Shown: positions 1-17,819, counted from the stretch's first letter. The stretch: DNA of 64,000 nt from Aeromonas aquatica (GCF_000764655.1 NZ_JRGL01000115.1:1-64000); one strand, 5' to 3'. The notes: generated from the letters alone by a model not told the origin. Numbers and translations: made by a program.

Positions 1-11
1 ACTGCCAGGCT
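1..11 (+). rRNA. rrf: 5S rRNA, 3' end only
   Basis: The window opens on the last bases of a 5S rRNA. They match the 3' end of the complete 5S gene at 216-333 (the ACTGCCAGGC end). The rest of this rRNA operon lies outside the window. Confidence 0.8.
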
Positions 12-115
12 CCTAATTACGGTCACAGCGATGTGATTGGTCGTGCAATGACGTCAGGTTGTTGCGGACAACAGATTTAGATAACGCACACAGTGTGTTC
101 TTTACCGGTTAGTGT

Positions 116-191
<76 letters not shown>

Positions 192-215
192 GTTTTAAGT
201 TAGTGATACAGCTTT

Positions 216-333
216 TGCCTGACGGCAATAGCGCCGTGGAACCACCTGATCCCATGCCGAACTCAGAAGTGAAACGCGGTAGCGCCGATGGTAGTGTGGC
301 ATTCGCCATGCGAGAGTAGGACACTGCCAGGCA
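216..333 (+). rRNA. rrf: 5S ribosomal RNA
   Basis: A complete 5S gene with the conserved core around CCCATGCCGAACTCAGAAGT and closing ends TGCCTG and CAGGCA that pair with each other. It is the second 5S of this operon and directly precedes the operon terminator. Confidence 0.95.
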
Positions 334-347
334 CCTAATTAGAAGAA

Positions 348-371
348 GCCTCCCATGCGGGAGGCCTTTTT
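348..371 (+). terminator. rRNA operon terminator
   Basis: A perfect 7-bp stem (GCCTCCC, loop ATGC, GGGAGGC) is followed by a run of T. It ends the rRNA/tRNA transcript. Confidence 0.9.
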
Positions 372-405
372 GCTTTGGTGTTTTTTCCTGTTCTGATGGG
401 TTTCT

Positions 406-1454
<1,049 letters not shown>

Positions 1455-1455
1455 T

Positions 1456-1464
1456 TTTAGTAAA
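1456..1464 (+). promoter_or_regulatory. TTTAGTAAA motif at the ebgR 3' end
   Basis: Second exact copy of the nonamer, starting 2 nt after the ebgR stop codon. See 406-414 and 1716-1724. Confidence 0.35.
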
Positions 1465-1478
1465 ATTATCCCTCCCCT

Positions 1479-1504
1479 GTTGCTCCATATCCCTATGGAG
1501 CAAC
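1479..1504 (+). terminator. Hairpin between ebgR and ebgA
   Basis: A perfect 11-bp stem (GTTGCTCCATA, loop TCCC, TATGGAGCAAC) without a good T-run. It may stabilise or end the ebgR mRNA. The rest of the 320-nt ebgR-ebgA gap is AT-rich and otherwise shows only the repeated nonamer at 1716-1724. Confidence 0.5.
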
Positions 1505-1715
1505 GGCCTTCCTCCCTCCTGCATTGACTCCTGCCATCAAGAAAAATATTTAAGTATTTGTTTTTAAATACTATGCATCTATCTCTTCCTGACCTCGCCA
1601 ATATCCATGCCATTCAGGCAGACAGCCCCCTCTTTTATCTCCCGCTTCTGATCTCGCTCACAAATCCAGCCATCTTGTGTGATGGGGTTAAAACTTTACC
1701 GATTATCATCTGATA

Positions 1716-1724
1716 TTTAGTAAA
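1716..1724 (+). promoter_or_regulatory. TTTAGTAAA motif upstream of ebgA
   Basis: Third exact copy of the nonamer, 50 nt before the ebgA start and followed by TGTTTATCTA, which gives partial dyad symmetry (AAA TG TTT at the centre). Of the three copies, its position fits a repressor operator best. Confidence 0.45.
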
Positions 1725-1735
1725 TGTTTATCTAG

Positions 1736-5301
<3,566 letters not shown>

Positions 5302-5383
5302 TCCGCCGCTGCTTTCGTATTGATAAAGCCGGAAGGGGCGGGGCTCACCCTACAACTAATGCCCCGCCCTTTCGCAGAGATAA

Positions 5384-8856
<3,473 letters not shown>

Positions 8857-8877
8857 GTGCCGACTGTGGTGCAGCGC

Positions 8878-8904
8878 GGGTGGCCTCTGGCCACCCGTTT
8901 TTTT
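8878..8904 (+). terminator. Terminator after the second permease
   Basis: Stem GGGTGGCC-TCT-GGCCACCC, then G and seven T. It is likely the end of the ebgA-to-permease transcript. Confidence 0.88.
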
Positions 8905-9125
8905 GTCTCCTCGCCTGCCATGGCCGCCCTGGGTGTTTAGTTTTAAAGCGCGAAAAACCAACTTGTTTAATTTCACTAAATGCTTGGGGCCGTCGCTCAA
9001 CTTTGCGCCTCCCTGTGTTCGGGGTAAGCTGGGGTTTCGTATCGAGGGTCGCCGTCAGAGGATGGCCCTCCTGTGCCCTGTCGTCCCCCATCCGGTGCGG
9101 GACGCGCTTTCCCTGGAGACTCCCC

Positions 9126-10097
9126 GTGCGTCTGGATCCCTTTACCTCTGTGCTGATTCTGGTGGTGGCCCTGGCCTCCTTCTTCCCCTGCGAGGGCCAG
9201 GTGGCCGTCTGGTTCGCGCTGCTGACCAAGCTGGCGGTGGCGCTGCTCTTCTTCATGCATGGTGCCAAGCTGTCGCGCCAGAACCTGCTGGCGGGGCTCG
9301 GCCACTGGCGGCTCCACCTGGTGGTGATGGCCAGCACCTTCCTGCTGTTCCCGCTGCTGGGGCTCTTGCTCACCCCGCTGGTGCCCCAGTGGCTGAGCCC
9401 GGCCATCTATCTGGGCTTCCTCTATCTGTGCGCCCTGCCCGCGACAGTGCAGTCGGCCATCGCCTTCACCTCCATGGCGGGGGGCAATGTGTCGGCGGCG
9501 GTGTGTAGCGCCTCGGCTTCCAGCATTCTCGGCATCTTCCTCTCGCCTGTGCTGGTGGGGCTGATGATCAATGTTCAGGGGGAGGGGGTCGACACCTGGC
9601 ACTCCATTCAGGCCATCATGGTGCAGCTGATGCTGCCCTTCGTGGTGGGCCACCTGTCGCGCCCCCTCATCGGCCGCTGGGTCGACAGCCATCGCCCCCT
9701 CATCGGCAAGCTGGATCAGAGCTCCATACTGCTGGTGGTCTATGTGGCCTTCAGCGAGGCCGTGGTGCAGGGGATCTGGCATCAGGTGGGTTGGTATGAC
9801 TTGGCCAGCATAGTGCTGCTGAGCTGCGTGCTGCTGGCACTGGTGCTGGCTTGGAACGTCTGGATCAGCCGCCGCCTCGGGTTCGAGCGGGCGGACGAGA
9901 TCACCATCGTCTTCTGCGGCTCCAAGAAGAGCCTGGCAAACGGGGTGCCCATGGCCAACGTCATGTTCCCCGCCGCCAGCGTCGGGGTCATGGTGCTGCC
10001 GCTGATGATCTTCCACCAGATCCAGCTGATGGTGTGCGCCGTGCTAGCCCGCCGCTATCGCGAGCAGGAGCCCCTGCCCCAGGTCCAGGAGGGATAA
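9126..10097 (+). CDS. yfeH: Bile acid:sodium symporter-family protein YfeH
   Basis: A 323-residue membrane protein of the BASS/ACR3 fold, strongly like E. coli YfeH: LDPFTSVLILVVALASFFP at the start, FMHGAKLSR, LPATVQSAIAFTSMAGGN, CGSKKSLANGVPMANVMFP. About ten membrane helices. It is thought to move an organic anion with sodium; the substrate is unknown. The start is GTG 9126, with GGAG at 9115-9118, which matches the family N-terminus. It is convergent with ovoA, sharing the terminator at 10109-10143. Confidence 0.88.
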   Translation: MRLDPFTSVLILVVALASFFPCEGQVAVWFALLTKLAVALLFFMHGAKLSRQNLLAGLGHWRLHLVVMASTFLLFPLLGLLLTPLVPQWLSPAIYLGFLYLCALPATVQSAIAFTSMAGGNVSAAVCSASASSILGIFLSPVLVGLMINVQGEGVDTWHSIQAIMVQLMLPFVVGHLSRPLIGRWVDSHRPLIGKLDQSSILLVVYVAFSEAVVQGIWHQVGWYDLASIVLLSCVLLALVLAWNVWISRRLGFERADEITIVFCGSKKSLANGVPMANVMFPAASVGVMVLPLMIFHQIQLMVCAVLARRYREQEPLPQVQEG

Positions 10098-10108
10098 GCC
10101 TTTGGGCA

Positions 10109-10143
10109 AAAAGAGAGGGAGGCCATGGGCCTCCCTCTTTGCA
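10109..10143. terminator. Bidirectional terminator yfeH/ovoA
   Basis: An 11-bp stem (AGAGGGAGGCC, loop ATG, GGCCTCCCTCT) has A-rich sequence on the left and TTT on the right. It can end both convergent genes. Confidence 0.8.
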
Positions 10144-10161
10144 TTCCCCGGCTGGGCGCCC

Positions 10162-12312
10162 TCAGCGTTTGCGCCAGACGGTGAGCTGGGCCACCGTGTG
10201 CTGGTGCTTGCGGGCGGTTTCGCGGATGACGAAGGGCACGTCTCTCGGCGGGCACAGCTCCTCGAACTCCGCCGCCAGCAGCCGTTGCAGCGCCTGATGG
10301 GTGGAGAGGGCCTCACCGTTTTCCCGGATGCCGCCGAGCCAGTTCGCCTTGGGGGTGTAGTCGGTCAGCCAGGTGTAGGGGCTGGTGAGCACCAGCAGGC
10401 CGCCGCTGCGCAGTCTGGGAGCAATGTCCCGCAGGAAGCGGGCGGGCTCCCGCAGCCGGTCGATCAGGTTGGAGGCGAGCACCAGATCGTAGTGGTCGTA
10501 CTTGGGCTTGAGGTTGCAGGCATCCCCCTGGCTGAAGTGGACCCGTTCGGCCTGCTCGCGGCCGAGATCATGGCTAGAGAGGCGCGCCTCGCAATACTCC
10601 ACCAGATCCCCCTCCAGGGGCAGGGCGTAGCGGAAGCTGTCCTGGCTGGCGAGGGCGAGCGCCACGTCGATGAAGCGGGCCGAGTAGTCCACCCCGTCCA
10701 CATGCTGGAAGTGGCGGGCCAGCTCGAAGCTGGCGCGGCCGGTGGCGCAGCCGATGTCCAGCGCCCGCTCATGGCGGCTGCACAGCTCGCTGGCGAGGCT
10801 GGCCAGGGTCTGGGCGTAGTTGGCCACCCCGAAGTGGGTCGGGCCGTACTGGAAGTCGAGGTATTGCGCCACCAGGGCGTCGGTTTCATAAGGATTCACT
10901 GTGATGGCTTCCTGATAGCGTGAGACCAGATAGCGGAAGCCCGCATGCTGGAAGAAGTGGCGGCGGAAGGCGTAGCGGGACGACTTGAGCGCCTCGTTAC
11001 CTGTGCTTATCCAGCTGCCGCCCTTGATGAGGCTGTGCTTGCCATCGAAGGTGGGGGTGGAGAAATCATCGTAGAGCGGGTGCACTTTGAACCCCTCGAA
11101 GCCGTCGATGGCGGTGCTGGTCCACTGCCAGACGTTGCCCACCAGATCGAAGAAGTCGCCCTGGGGGCAGGCATCCACCGGGCAGGAGGAGGCGAAGCGG
11201 GCCAGGTTGATATTGCCGGGGGCTTCCAGCCAGTCCGGCTGATCCCCGGGCAGCAGCTCGCGCAGCAGCATCCACTCCCCCTCGCTCGGCAGCTGGATAG
11301 GCAGCCCGGTCTGGGCCGCCTTCCAGCGGCAGAAGGCGGCCGCCTCCAGCTGATTGACCTCGGCGGGCCAATCCCAGGGCAGGGGGATCTGCTCTGTCAT
11401 CAGCCGCAGTTGCAGTTGCTCGGGCTCGTTGGGGTCGCCGACCCAGAAGCTGGGCATGCGCGCCTTGGCATACTGGCACCAGCCCCAGCCCTCGTCGTCC
11501 CACCAGGCCCGGGTCTCATAGCCGCCCGCCTGCACGAACGCGAAGTACTCGGCGTTGCTCACCAGCATGCGGCTGGCCTGGAAGGGGGCCAGCTCTATGT
11601 GGCGCTCGCCATATTCGTTGTCCCAGCCGTAGGTGGCGTCCTGCTTGCCGAGGCGCACTCGACCCCCCGCCACCGGCAGCAGGCTGTTGGCGGGCACCTG
11701 GTCGCGTCTGTGGCGGGCCTGGGTACAGGCGGGCCAATAGGGCTGCGGCTGCACCCAGGCCAGGGGCAGCTGGCGGATCAGCACGCTGGAGGTCTCCAGG
11801 TGGATGCGCTCGTGCTCTATCCCCATCAGGATGACCCAGGCCGGGCTCTGCCAGTCGATGGGCAGTGCGATCGGCATACGTTCGATGAAATCACACACCA
11901 GGGCGCGCACGCGGCCACGGTAGGCGCGCAGTTCGGCCACCGCAGGCCAGTCGTAGTGGGTCTCGTCCAGATCGTCCCAGCTCATCTCGTCCACCCCTAT
12001 GGCCACCATGGCCTCGATGCGGGGATCGAGGCGCCGGTCGATGAGGTTGGCCGCCAGCAGCTTGTTGACGAAGAAGGCGGCGGTGTGGCCGTAGTAGAAG
12101 ATGAGGGGGTGGCGCAGGGGGATCGCCTTGTTGAACCAGGCCCGCTCATCGGCCAGGCAGTCAAACAGGCTGTCGTAGAGGTCGAAGGTCTGACAAAAGT
12201 AGTCGAGCAGCTCGCGGCGCTTGTGCTCGGGATCGTCGCCGCCGAGCAGCGGGGTGCGGGTCGTGGCTGGCAGGCCCTCTGGGTTGGCGAATGGATGGCT
12301 GACTTGGGTCAC
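10162..12312 (-). CDS. ovoA: 5-histidylcysteine sulfoxide synthase / mercaptohistidine methyltransferase OvoA
   Basis: A 716-residue fusion with three parts: an N-terminal DinB-like four-helix region, a formylglycine-generating-enzyme-like sulfoxide synthase core, and a C-terminal SAM methyltransferase (GCATG motif near residue 521). The iron-binding HX3HXE motif is present as HERIHLE around residues 167-173. OvoA joins cysteine to histidine using O2 and iron, then N-methylates the mercaptohistidine, giving ovothiol A with the help of a lyase (OvoB) encoded elsewhere. GTG 12312 is chosen as start because AAGGAG lies seven bases upstream; a TTG at 12339 is the alternative. The gene stands alone. 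Confidence 0.9.
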   Translation of the reverse strand: MTQVSHPFANPEGLPATTRTPLLGGDDPEHKRRELLDYFCQTFDLYDSLFDCLADERAWFNKAIPLRHPLIFYYGHTAAFFVNKLLAANLIDRRLDPRIEAMVAIGVDEMSWDDLDETHYDWPAVAELRAYRGRVRALVCDFIERMPIALPIDWQSPAWVILMGIEHERIHLETSSVLIRQLPLAWVQPQPYWPACTQARHRRDQVPANSLLPVAGGRVRLGKQDATYGWDNEYGERHIELAPFQASRMLVSNAEYFAFVQAGGYETRAWWDDEGWGWCQYAKARMPSFWVGDPNEPEQLQLRLMTEQIPLPWDWPAEVNQLEAAAFCRWKAAQTGLPIQLPSEGEWMLLRELLPGDQPDWLEAPGNINLARFASSCPVDACPQGDFFDLVGNVWQWTSTAIDGFEGFKVHPLYDDFSTPTFDGKHSLIKGGSWISTGNEALKSSRYAFRRHFFQHAGFRYLVSRYQEAITVNPYETDALVAQYLDFQYGPTHFGVANYAQTLASLASELCSRHERALDIGCATGRASFELARHFQHVDGVDYSARFIDVALALASQDSFRYALPLEGDLVEYCEARLSSHDLGREQAERVHFSQGDACNLKPKYDHYDLVLASNLIDRLREPARFLRDIAPRLRSGGLLVLTSPYTWLTDYTPKANWLGGIRENGEALSTHQALQRLLAAEFEELCPPRDVPFVIRETARKHQHTVAQLTVWRKR

Positions 12313-12635
12313 GCTCTGACTCCTTGTTGGCAGTGACAAATGCTTCGGTGGAGAGCTCTATACGCACAAGGTATCACTATTGGCGCAATAGACCGGCGCG
12401 ACAACCAAAAACTACGATGGTCTGCCGGCATGAGATGCCGATGACAGGCCTGTCTCATCCCCGTTTGGGGATGGTCAGTTTTGCCAACATATGGTCTAAA
12501 TGACGCCGTTTAGCAGGATGGTGATGGCGTCAATATCAGTAATCTTGATGAAAATCATAGCATTGATGATATGGCATGGGGTTTGCCATCGTGATGGCAA
12601 TAGGCCGGATGTGGCCATAACACAGGGGTGTCGTG
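12313..12635. other. Divergent ovoA / DUF2807 spacer
   Basis: 323 nt without a coding region. It holds a hairpin CATCCCC-GTTT-GGGGATG near 12457-12474 and AT-rich stretches suited to two divergent promoters. No operator or RNA gene was recognised. Confidence 0.4.
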
Positions 12636-13358
12636 ATGAAGTGGATGATGGGAGCGATATTGGCCCTGGGACTCGGCGGGTGCAGCTGGCCGGATGTGAC
12701 CCGGGTGAGTGGAACCGGGGATGTGATCGAGCAGCAGCACGCTTTGGGCCAGCAGGTGACCCGGGTGCTGGCCGGGGTGCCAGCCCATATCCATCTGGTG
12801 GCGGGGCAGACGAGCGGGATCCGCATCAAGGGGCAGGAGAACCTGCTGCCCTATCTGGTGCTGACCGAGCGGGGCGACAAGCTGGAGATTGAGCTCAAGG
12901 ATGGTTATCGGCTCGATCTCTCCGAGCCCATCGATATCACCATCACCCTGCCCAAGGTGAAAGAGTTGGCGCTGGCGGGCCTGGCCCGTGGCGATCTGGG
13001 CGGCTTCAAGGGGGATGAACTGGTGCTGTCGGTGGCAGGCCTGGGGGATATCGTCGCCAGCCAGCTAGAGCTGGATCGACTGGAGGGCAACATCGCCGGC
13101 GCGGGCAACCTGGATCTGGGGGAAGGTTCGGCCAGGGAGATAGAGCTGAACATCGCCGGCGCCGGCGGCGTGATGGGGGCCGGACTGCAGGGGGAGAAGG
13201 TCGAGGTCAATATTGCGGGCAGCGGCGACGTGGAGGTGCGAGCCAGCGAACTGCTCAAGGTTGGCATCGCCGGCTCGGGATCGGTCAATTACTGGGGGGA
13301 TCCTCGACTGGAGAGCGAGATTGCCGGCTCGGGCGCCGTCTCCCGGGAAGGGAGCTAA
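12636..13358 (+). CDS. DUF2807 (head GIN domain) lipoprotein
   Basis: 240 residues with a lipoprotein signal ending in a lipobox (LGLGGCS, Cys about residue 16), then a putative auto-transporter adhesin head GIN / DUF2807 domain. The C-terminal half has rung-like repeats of IAGAG or IAGSG (five or six times), typical of a right-handed beta-helix. It is probably anchored in the outer or inner membrane facing the periplasm; function unknown. ATG 12636 follows AGGGG by 8 nt; GTG 12633 is one codon earlier. It is monocistronic, ending at a good terminator. Confidence 0.75.
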   Translation: MKWMMGAILALGLGGCSWPDVTRVSGTGDVIEQQHALGQQVTRVLAGVPAHIHLVAGQTSGIRIKGQENLLPYLVLTERGDKLEIELKDGYRLDLSEPIDITITLPKVKELALAGLARGDLGGFKGDELVLSVAGLGDIVASQLELDRLEGNIAGAGNLDLGEGSAREIELNIAGAGGVMGAGLQGEKVEVNIAGSGDVEVRASELLKVGIAGSGSVNYWGDPRLESEIAGSGAVSREGS

Positions 13359-13374
13359 GTATTTCGATCGCAGT

Positions 13375-13406
13375 TAAAAAAACAGGCCCCCTGAAGGGCC
13401 TGTTTT
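13375..13406. terminator. Bidirectional terminator
   Basis: Stem AACAGGCCC and GGGCCTGTT around CCTGAA, with a run of A before and T after. It serves the lipoprotein gene and the convergent DinB-family gene. Confidence 0.85.
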
Positions 13407-13432
13407 GTTATCCGTAGTCGTAGCGCTTTATC

Positions 13433-13939
13433 TCAGGCGAGAGGCAGGTTGAGGCGCAGATCCGCATTCAGGCGCATCAGCAGCCACTGCATGCCGGCGA
13501 GGTGCTGGTGGTCGTGGCTGACCAGCAGGCGAACCAGGCCGTCCAGGGTTACCTCCCCATAGCTGCCGTACTGGGCTCGCCGCGTCCAGGCCGAGGGAGG
13601 CAGCTCCCTTAGCCAGGAAACTGTCTCGATACGGGCGGCGCGAAAGCGGGCCTGCTGAGTGGCGGGATCCTGCTGGCGGTAGTCGTTATCCAGCGCCAGC
13701 TGGTAGCCATCGAGGGAGGCGAGCTGGGGTAAATCCTCATCCAGGGTGCGCCGAAAACGGACCCGATAACCCAGCACCTCGATATCCAGCAGGTGGCAGA
13801 GGTGGCCCTGGGCGCTGAAGCGTTCGGAGGGGATGCCGGCCCAGTTGGCTGGTTCCCAGTTCAGATGATCGGCGGGTACCTGGGCCAGCAGTTGTGCGAA
13901 CTGATCCGGCATGGCCTGCAGGTTGGTGAAGAGATGCAT
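13433..13939 (-). CDS. DinB-superfamily protein
   Basis: 168 residues predicted to form a DinB/YfiT-like four-helix bundle. Putative metal-binding histidines are seen in GHLCHLLDIE and in SHDHQHLAGM. Related proteins are metal-dependent enzymes acting on thiols or related substrates; the specific role is unknown. It lies 101 nt behind fghA on the same strand, with a hairpin (CACCGCC-AACT-GGCGGTG, 13970-13987) in the gap, so it is probably the last gene of the formaldehyde operon. A thiol-linked function would fit that context, but this is inference. Confidence 0.7.
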   Translation of the reverse strand: MHLFTNLQAMPDQFAQLLAQVPADHLNWEPANWAGIPSERFSAQGHLCHLLDIEVLGYRVRFRRTLDEDLPQLASLDGYQLALDNDYRQQDPATQQARFRAARIETVSWLRELPPSAWTRRAQYGSYGEVTLDGLVRLLVSHDHQHLAGMQWLLMRLNADLRLNLPLA

Positions 13940-14040
13940 CCTTGTCTCCCGTTCCTTGCGTTAAGCGGGCACCGCCAACTGGCGGTGACCCTTGGGTATT
14001 TGCCTCTCTTGCCACGACCAGGGCCAGAGAAGGCCGTTGG

Positions 14041-14883
14041 CTAGTCGCCGAGGTGCCGCGCGTGGAAGCGCAGATGTCCCTCGATGAAGCTCGCCACGAA
14101 GTAGTAGCTGTGGTCGTAACCGGCGTGACGGTTGAGCTCCAGTGGCCACTCTTTGGTCGCGGCGACCTCGGCCAGGGCGTCGATACCGAGTTGCTCGGCG
14201 AGGAAGGGATCGTCCAGCCCCACTTCCACCAGGGTCGGCAGTGATTGGCCGTCGTGGTGGCGCAGCAGCTGGCAAGCATCCCACTCCTGCCACAGCAAGG
14301 GGTTGTTGCCGAGGTAGGCACCGAGCGCCTTCTGGCCCCAGGGGCAGCGACTCGGGTGGCTGATGGGGCTGAAGGCCGACACCGAGCGGTAGCGACCGGG
14401 TTCGCGCAGGGCGGCGATGAGTGCCCCGTGGCCTCCCATGGAGTGGCCGCTGATGGCGCGCCTGGTCGAGACCGGGAAGTGAGTCTCGATGAGCTCGGGC
14501 AGCTCCCGGGTGACGTAGTCATACATCTGGTAGTGATCCCGCCAGGGGTGCTGGGTGGCGTTGACGTAGAAACCTGCGCCCATGCCGAGGTCATAGCCGG
14601 GATCGTCCGGGATCCCCTCGCCGCGCGGGCTGGTGTCCGGCGCCACCAGGGCGATGCCGAGCTCGGCGGCGATGCGCTGGGCCCCGGATTTCTGCATGAA
14701 GTTTTCATCGGTGCAGGTGAGGCCGGAGAGCCAGTAGAGCACGGGCACCTTCTGGCCGGTGAGGGCCTGGGGCGGCAGGTAGATGGCGAAGCGCATCTCG
14801 CAGCCGAGCACGGTGGAGGGGTGGCGGTACTGCTTGTGCCAGCCGCCGAAACTCTTGTTGCTGCTGATGATGTCCAGATTCAT
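14041..14883 (-). CDS. fghA: S-formylglutathione hydrolase
   Basis: A 280-residue esterase D-family alpha/beta hydrolase. The nucleophile is Ser148 in GHSMGGHGAL; the acid and histidine are probably in GLDDPFLAEQ and HAGYDHSYYF. LSGLTCTDENF and APDTSPRGEG are hallmark segments. It splits S-formylglutathione to formate and glutathione, the second step of glutathione-dependent formaldehyde removal. It directly follows frmA, with a hairpin in the 52-nt spacer. AGGAG (in GAAGGACTCC on the other strand the match is GGAGTCC) lies upstream of the ATG. Confidence 0.93.
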   Translation of the reverse strand: MNLDIISSNKSFGGWHKQYRHPSTVLGCEMRFAIYLPPQALTGQKVPVLYWLSGLTCTDENFMQKSGAQRIAAELGIALVAPDTSPRGEGIPDDPGYDLGMGAGFYVNATQHPWRDHYQMYDYVTRELPELIETHFPVSTRRAISGHSMGGHGALIAALREPGRYRSVSAFSPISHPSRCPWGQKALGAYLGNNPLLWQEWDACQLLRHHDGQSLPTLVEVGLDDPFLAEQLGIDALAEVAATKEWPLELNRHAGYDHSYYFVASFIEGHLRFHARHLGD

Positions 14884-14897
14884 CGAAGGACTCCTCT

Positions 14898-14925
14898 GCC
14901 CCGCCCATTCATCGATGGGCGGGGC
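14898..14925 (-). other. Hairpin between frmA and fghA
   Basis: An 11-bp perfect stem (GCCCCGCCCAT and ATGGGCGGGGC) with no T-run. It may set the relative amounts of the two messages. Confidence 0.45.
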
Positions 14926-14935
14926 CGTGATGGGA

Positions 14936-16111
<1,176 letters not shown>

Positions 16112-16136
16112 TCAGTGTAGTTTCCCATCGATTTGG

Positions 16137-16157
16137 TGATAATAAGGCGAAATATCA
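16137..16157. promoter_or_regulatory. Candidate LysR operator between frmA and lysR
   Basis: Inverted repeat TGATA-N11-TATCA in the 118-nt divergent spacer, fitting the T-N11-A type of site used by LysR-type regulators. It lies 24 nt before the lysR ATG. Function is inferred. Confidence 0.5.
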
Positions 16158-16181
16158 AATCACTTTTACAGATAGGTAATA

Positions 16182-17087
16182 ATGTTCGGCTGGGAAGGGA
16201 TCTGTGAGTTTGTCAGCGTGGCGGAGCAGGGGGGCTTTACCCCGGCGGCGCGCAAGCTGGGGGTGTCGGTGGCTCAGGTCAGCCGTCAGGTGGCGCAGCT
16301 GGAGGATCGGCTGCAGGCCAAGCTGCTGCTGCGCACCACTCGTCAGGTGCGGCTCACCGAGCTGGGCGAGATCTATTTTCGCCACTGCCGCCAACTGCTG
16401 GACAACCTGTACGAGGCCGAGCTGGCGCTGGGTCGCCATCAGGCGGTGCCGCAGGGTAGCTTGCGTATCACGGCTCCAGTCTCCTACGGCGAAAGCCGCA
16501 TCGCGCCGCTGGTGAACGACTTCATGGTGCGCTTCCCCCAGCTGGAGGTGACTCTCAACCTCACCAACCAGCTGCTGGATCTGGTGCACGAGGGGTTCGA
16601 TCTGGCGATCCGGCTCGGCCACCTCAAGGATTCGAGCCTGGTGGCACGCAAGCTGGCCAAGCGGGTGCCCTATGTGTGCGCATCACCGGCCTACACCGCC
16701 CGCCACGGTATGCCCAACAGCCTGTCCGAGCTGGCTCGCCACCGCTGTCTGGTGGGCAATGGCGACGAGTGGCACTTCACTCTGGACGGTAAACCCCACA
16801 GCGTGCGGGTACGCGGCCTGCTGCACTGCAACAGCGGCCACGCCCTGCTGGACGCGGCGCTCAAGGGGATAGGCATCATCCAGCTGCCGGACTACTACGT
16901 CAGCGACCACCTCGCCCGGGGGGAGCTTATCGAGCTGCTGCCGGAGCTGCGGGCGCCGCAGGAGGGGATCTGGGCCCTCTATCCCCACAATCGCCACCTC
17001 TCCCCCAAGGTGCGGCTGCTGGTGGACTATCTGGCCGAGCGGCTCAGCGATCCCGCCCAACCCGCCCTGGTGCGCCCCATCGGTTGA
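16182..17087 (+). CDS. LysR-family regulator next to frmA
   Basis: A 301-residue LTTR. The N-terminal winged HTH (FVSVAEQGGFTPAARKLGVS, then VSRQVAQLEDRL) is followed by a substrate-binding domain. It is divergent from frmA-fghA and has a T-N11-A palindrome in the shared spacer, so it is likely the regulator of formaldehyde detoxification here, replacing the unrelated FrmR of E. coli. That role is inferred from position; the inducer is not known. Confidence 0.82.
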   Translation: MFGWEGICEFVSVAEQGGFTPAARKLGVSVAQVSRQVAQLEDRLQAKLLLRTTRQVRLTELGEIYFRHCRQLLDNLYEAELALGRHQAVPQGSLRITAPVSYGESRIAPLVNDFMVRFPQLEVTLNLTNQLLDLVHEGFDLAIRLGHLKDSSLVARKLAKRVPYVCASPAYTARHGMPNSLSELARHRCLVGNGDEWHFTLDGKPHSVRVRGLLHCNSGHALLDAALKGIGIIQLPDYYVSDHLARGELIELLPELRAPQEGIWALYPHNRHLSPKVRLLVDYLAERLSDPAQPALVRPIG

Positions 17088-17254
17088 TGGGGGGCGATAC
17101 AGGTATAAGAAAGAGGCTTAAATGGGTTGGTAGAATACAAGTATTCACAAATGAATTTTTGTTTCAAGTGAGCCTTTGTTGTTGTAGCCTGTCAAACGCA
17201 ATAGACCTGCTCATATCGGGTCTTTTTCCTCTTATTGCTAAAGGACAGATAATA

Positions 17255-17695
17255 ATGAAAGGCACGGTTATTGATTTTAATGAATCAGCTCGTACTGGTT
17301 TGATTTCTGGGGATGATAGTAATAGATATCAGTTTGACATTATTGAATGGAAAGGGAATCAGCTCCCGAAGAGTGGCTTGAAAGTTGATTTTTCTATTGA
17401 AGGCGAGCATGCAAAAGCCATCTATGCCATAGCTTCTAATGCTGGTTCCTCCAAGAAGGTCGCAGCTGCGCTGTTTGCATTTTTCCTTGGCGCATTTGGT
17501 GCTCATAAGTTCTATCTGGGTTACACCAAACAAGGTGTAATCATGCTGCTGATATTTCTGCTTGGTTTCATTCTGCTTGGTTTGCCGTCGGTTGTTATCG
17601 GGATCATTGCCTTCATCGAATTTGTTGTTTATATCTCCAAGTCGGATGAAGAATTTGAGCAGACCTATATTATCAATAAGAAAGTATGGTTCTAG
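17255..17695 (+). CDS. TM2-domain protein with N-terminal cold-shock-like segment
   Basis: 146 residues. Residues 1-58 (MKGTVIDFNESARTGLISGD) resemble a cold-shock/OB segment; residues 66-130 are a TM2 domain with two membrane helices and the signature GAFGAHKFYLGYTKQG. AAGGAC lies before ATG 17255; longer in-frame starts reach back into an AT-rich leader. The gene is clearly more AT-rich than its neighbours, which suggests transfer or relaxed selection. Function unknown; TM2 proteins are small membrane proteins of unclear role. Confidence 0.75.
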   Translation: MKGTVIDFNESARTGLISGDDSNRYQFDIIEWKGNQLPKSGLKVDFSIEGEHAKAIYAIASNAGSSKKVAAALFAFFLGAFGAHKFYLGYTKQGVIMLLIFLLGFILLGLPSVVIGIIAFIEFVVYISKSDEEFEQTYIINKKVWF

Positions 17696-17749
17696 CCGAT
17701 AAATTATCCGGCTAATTACAGGTTTGTTGATATGTTGCGCTGATGAAGG

Positions 17750-17785
17750 AATAACCCGCTCTTTGACAAGGCCGGGTTATTTTTC
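17750..17785 (+). terminator. Terminator of the TM2 gene
   Basis: Stem AATAACCCG and CGGGTTATT with a 14-nt loop, then a T-run. Confidence 0.75.
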
Positions 17786-17819
17786 TATTCAGCCAAGAAC
17801 ATCCTGGATATCTCAAAGA

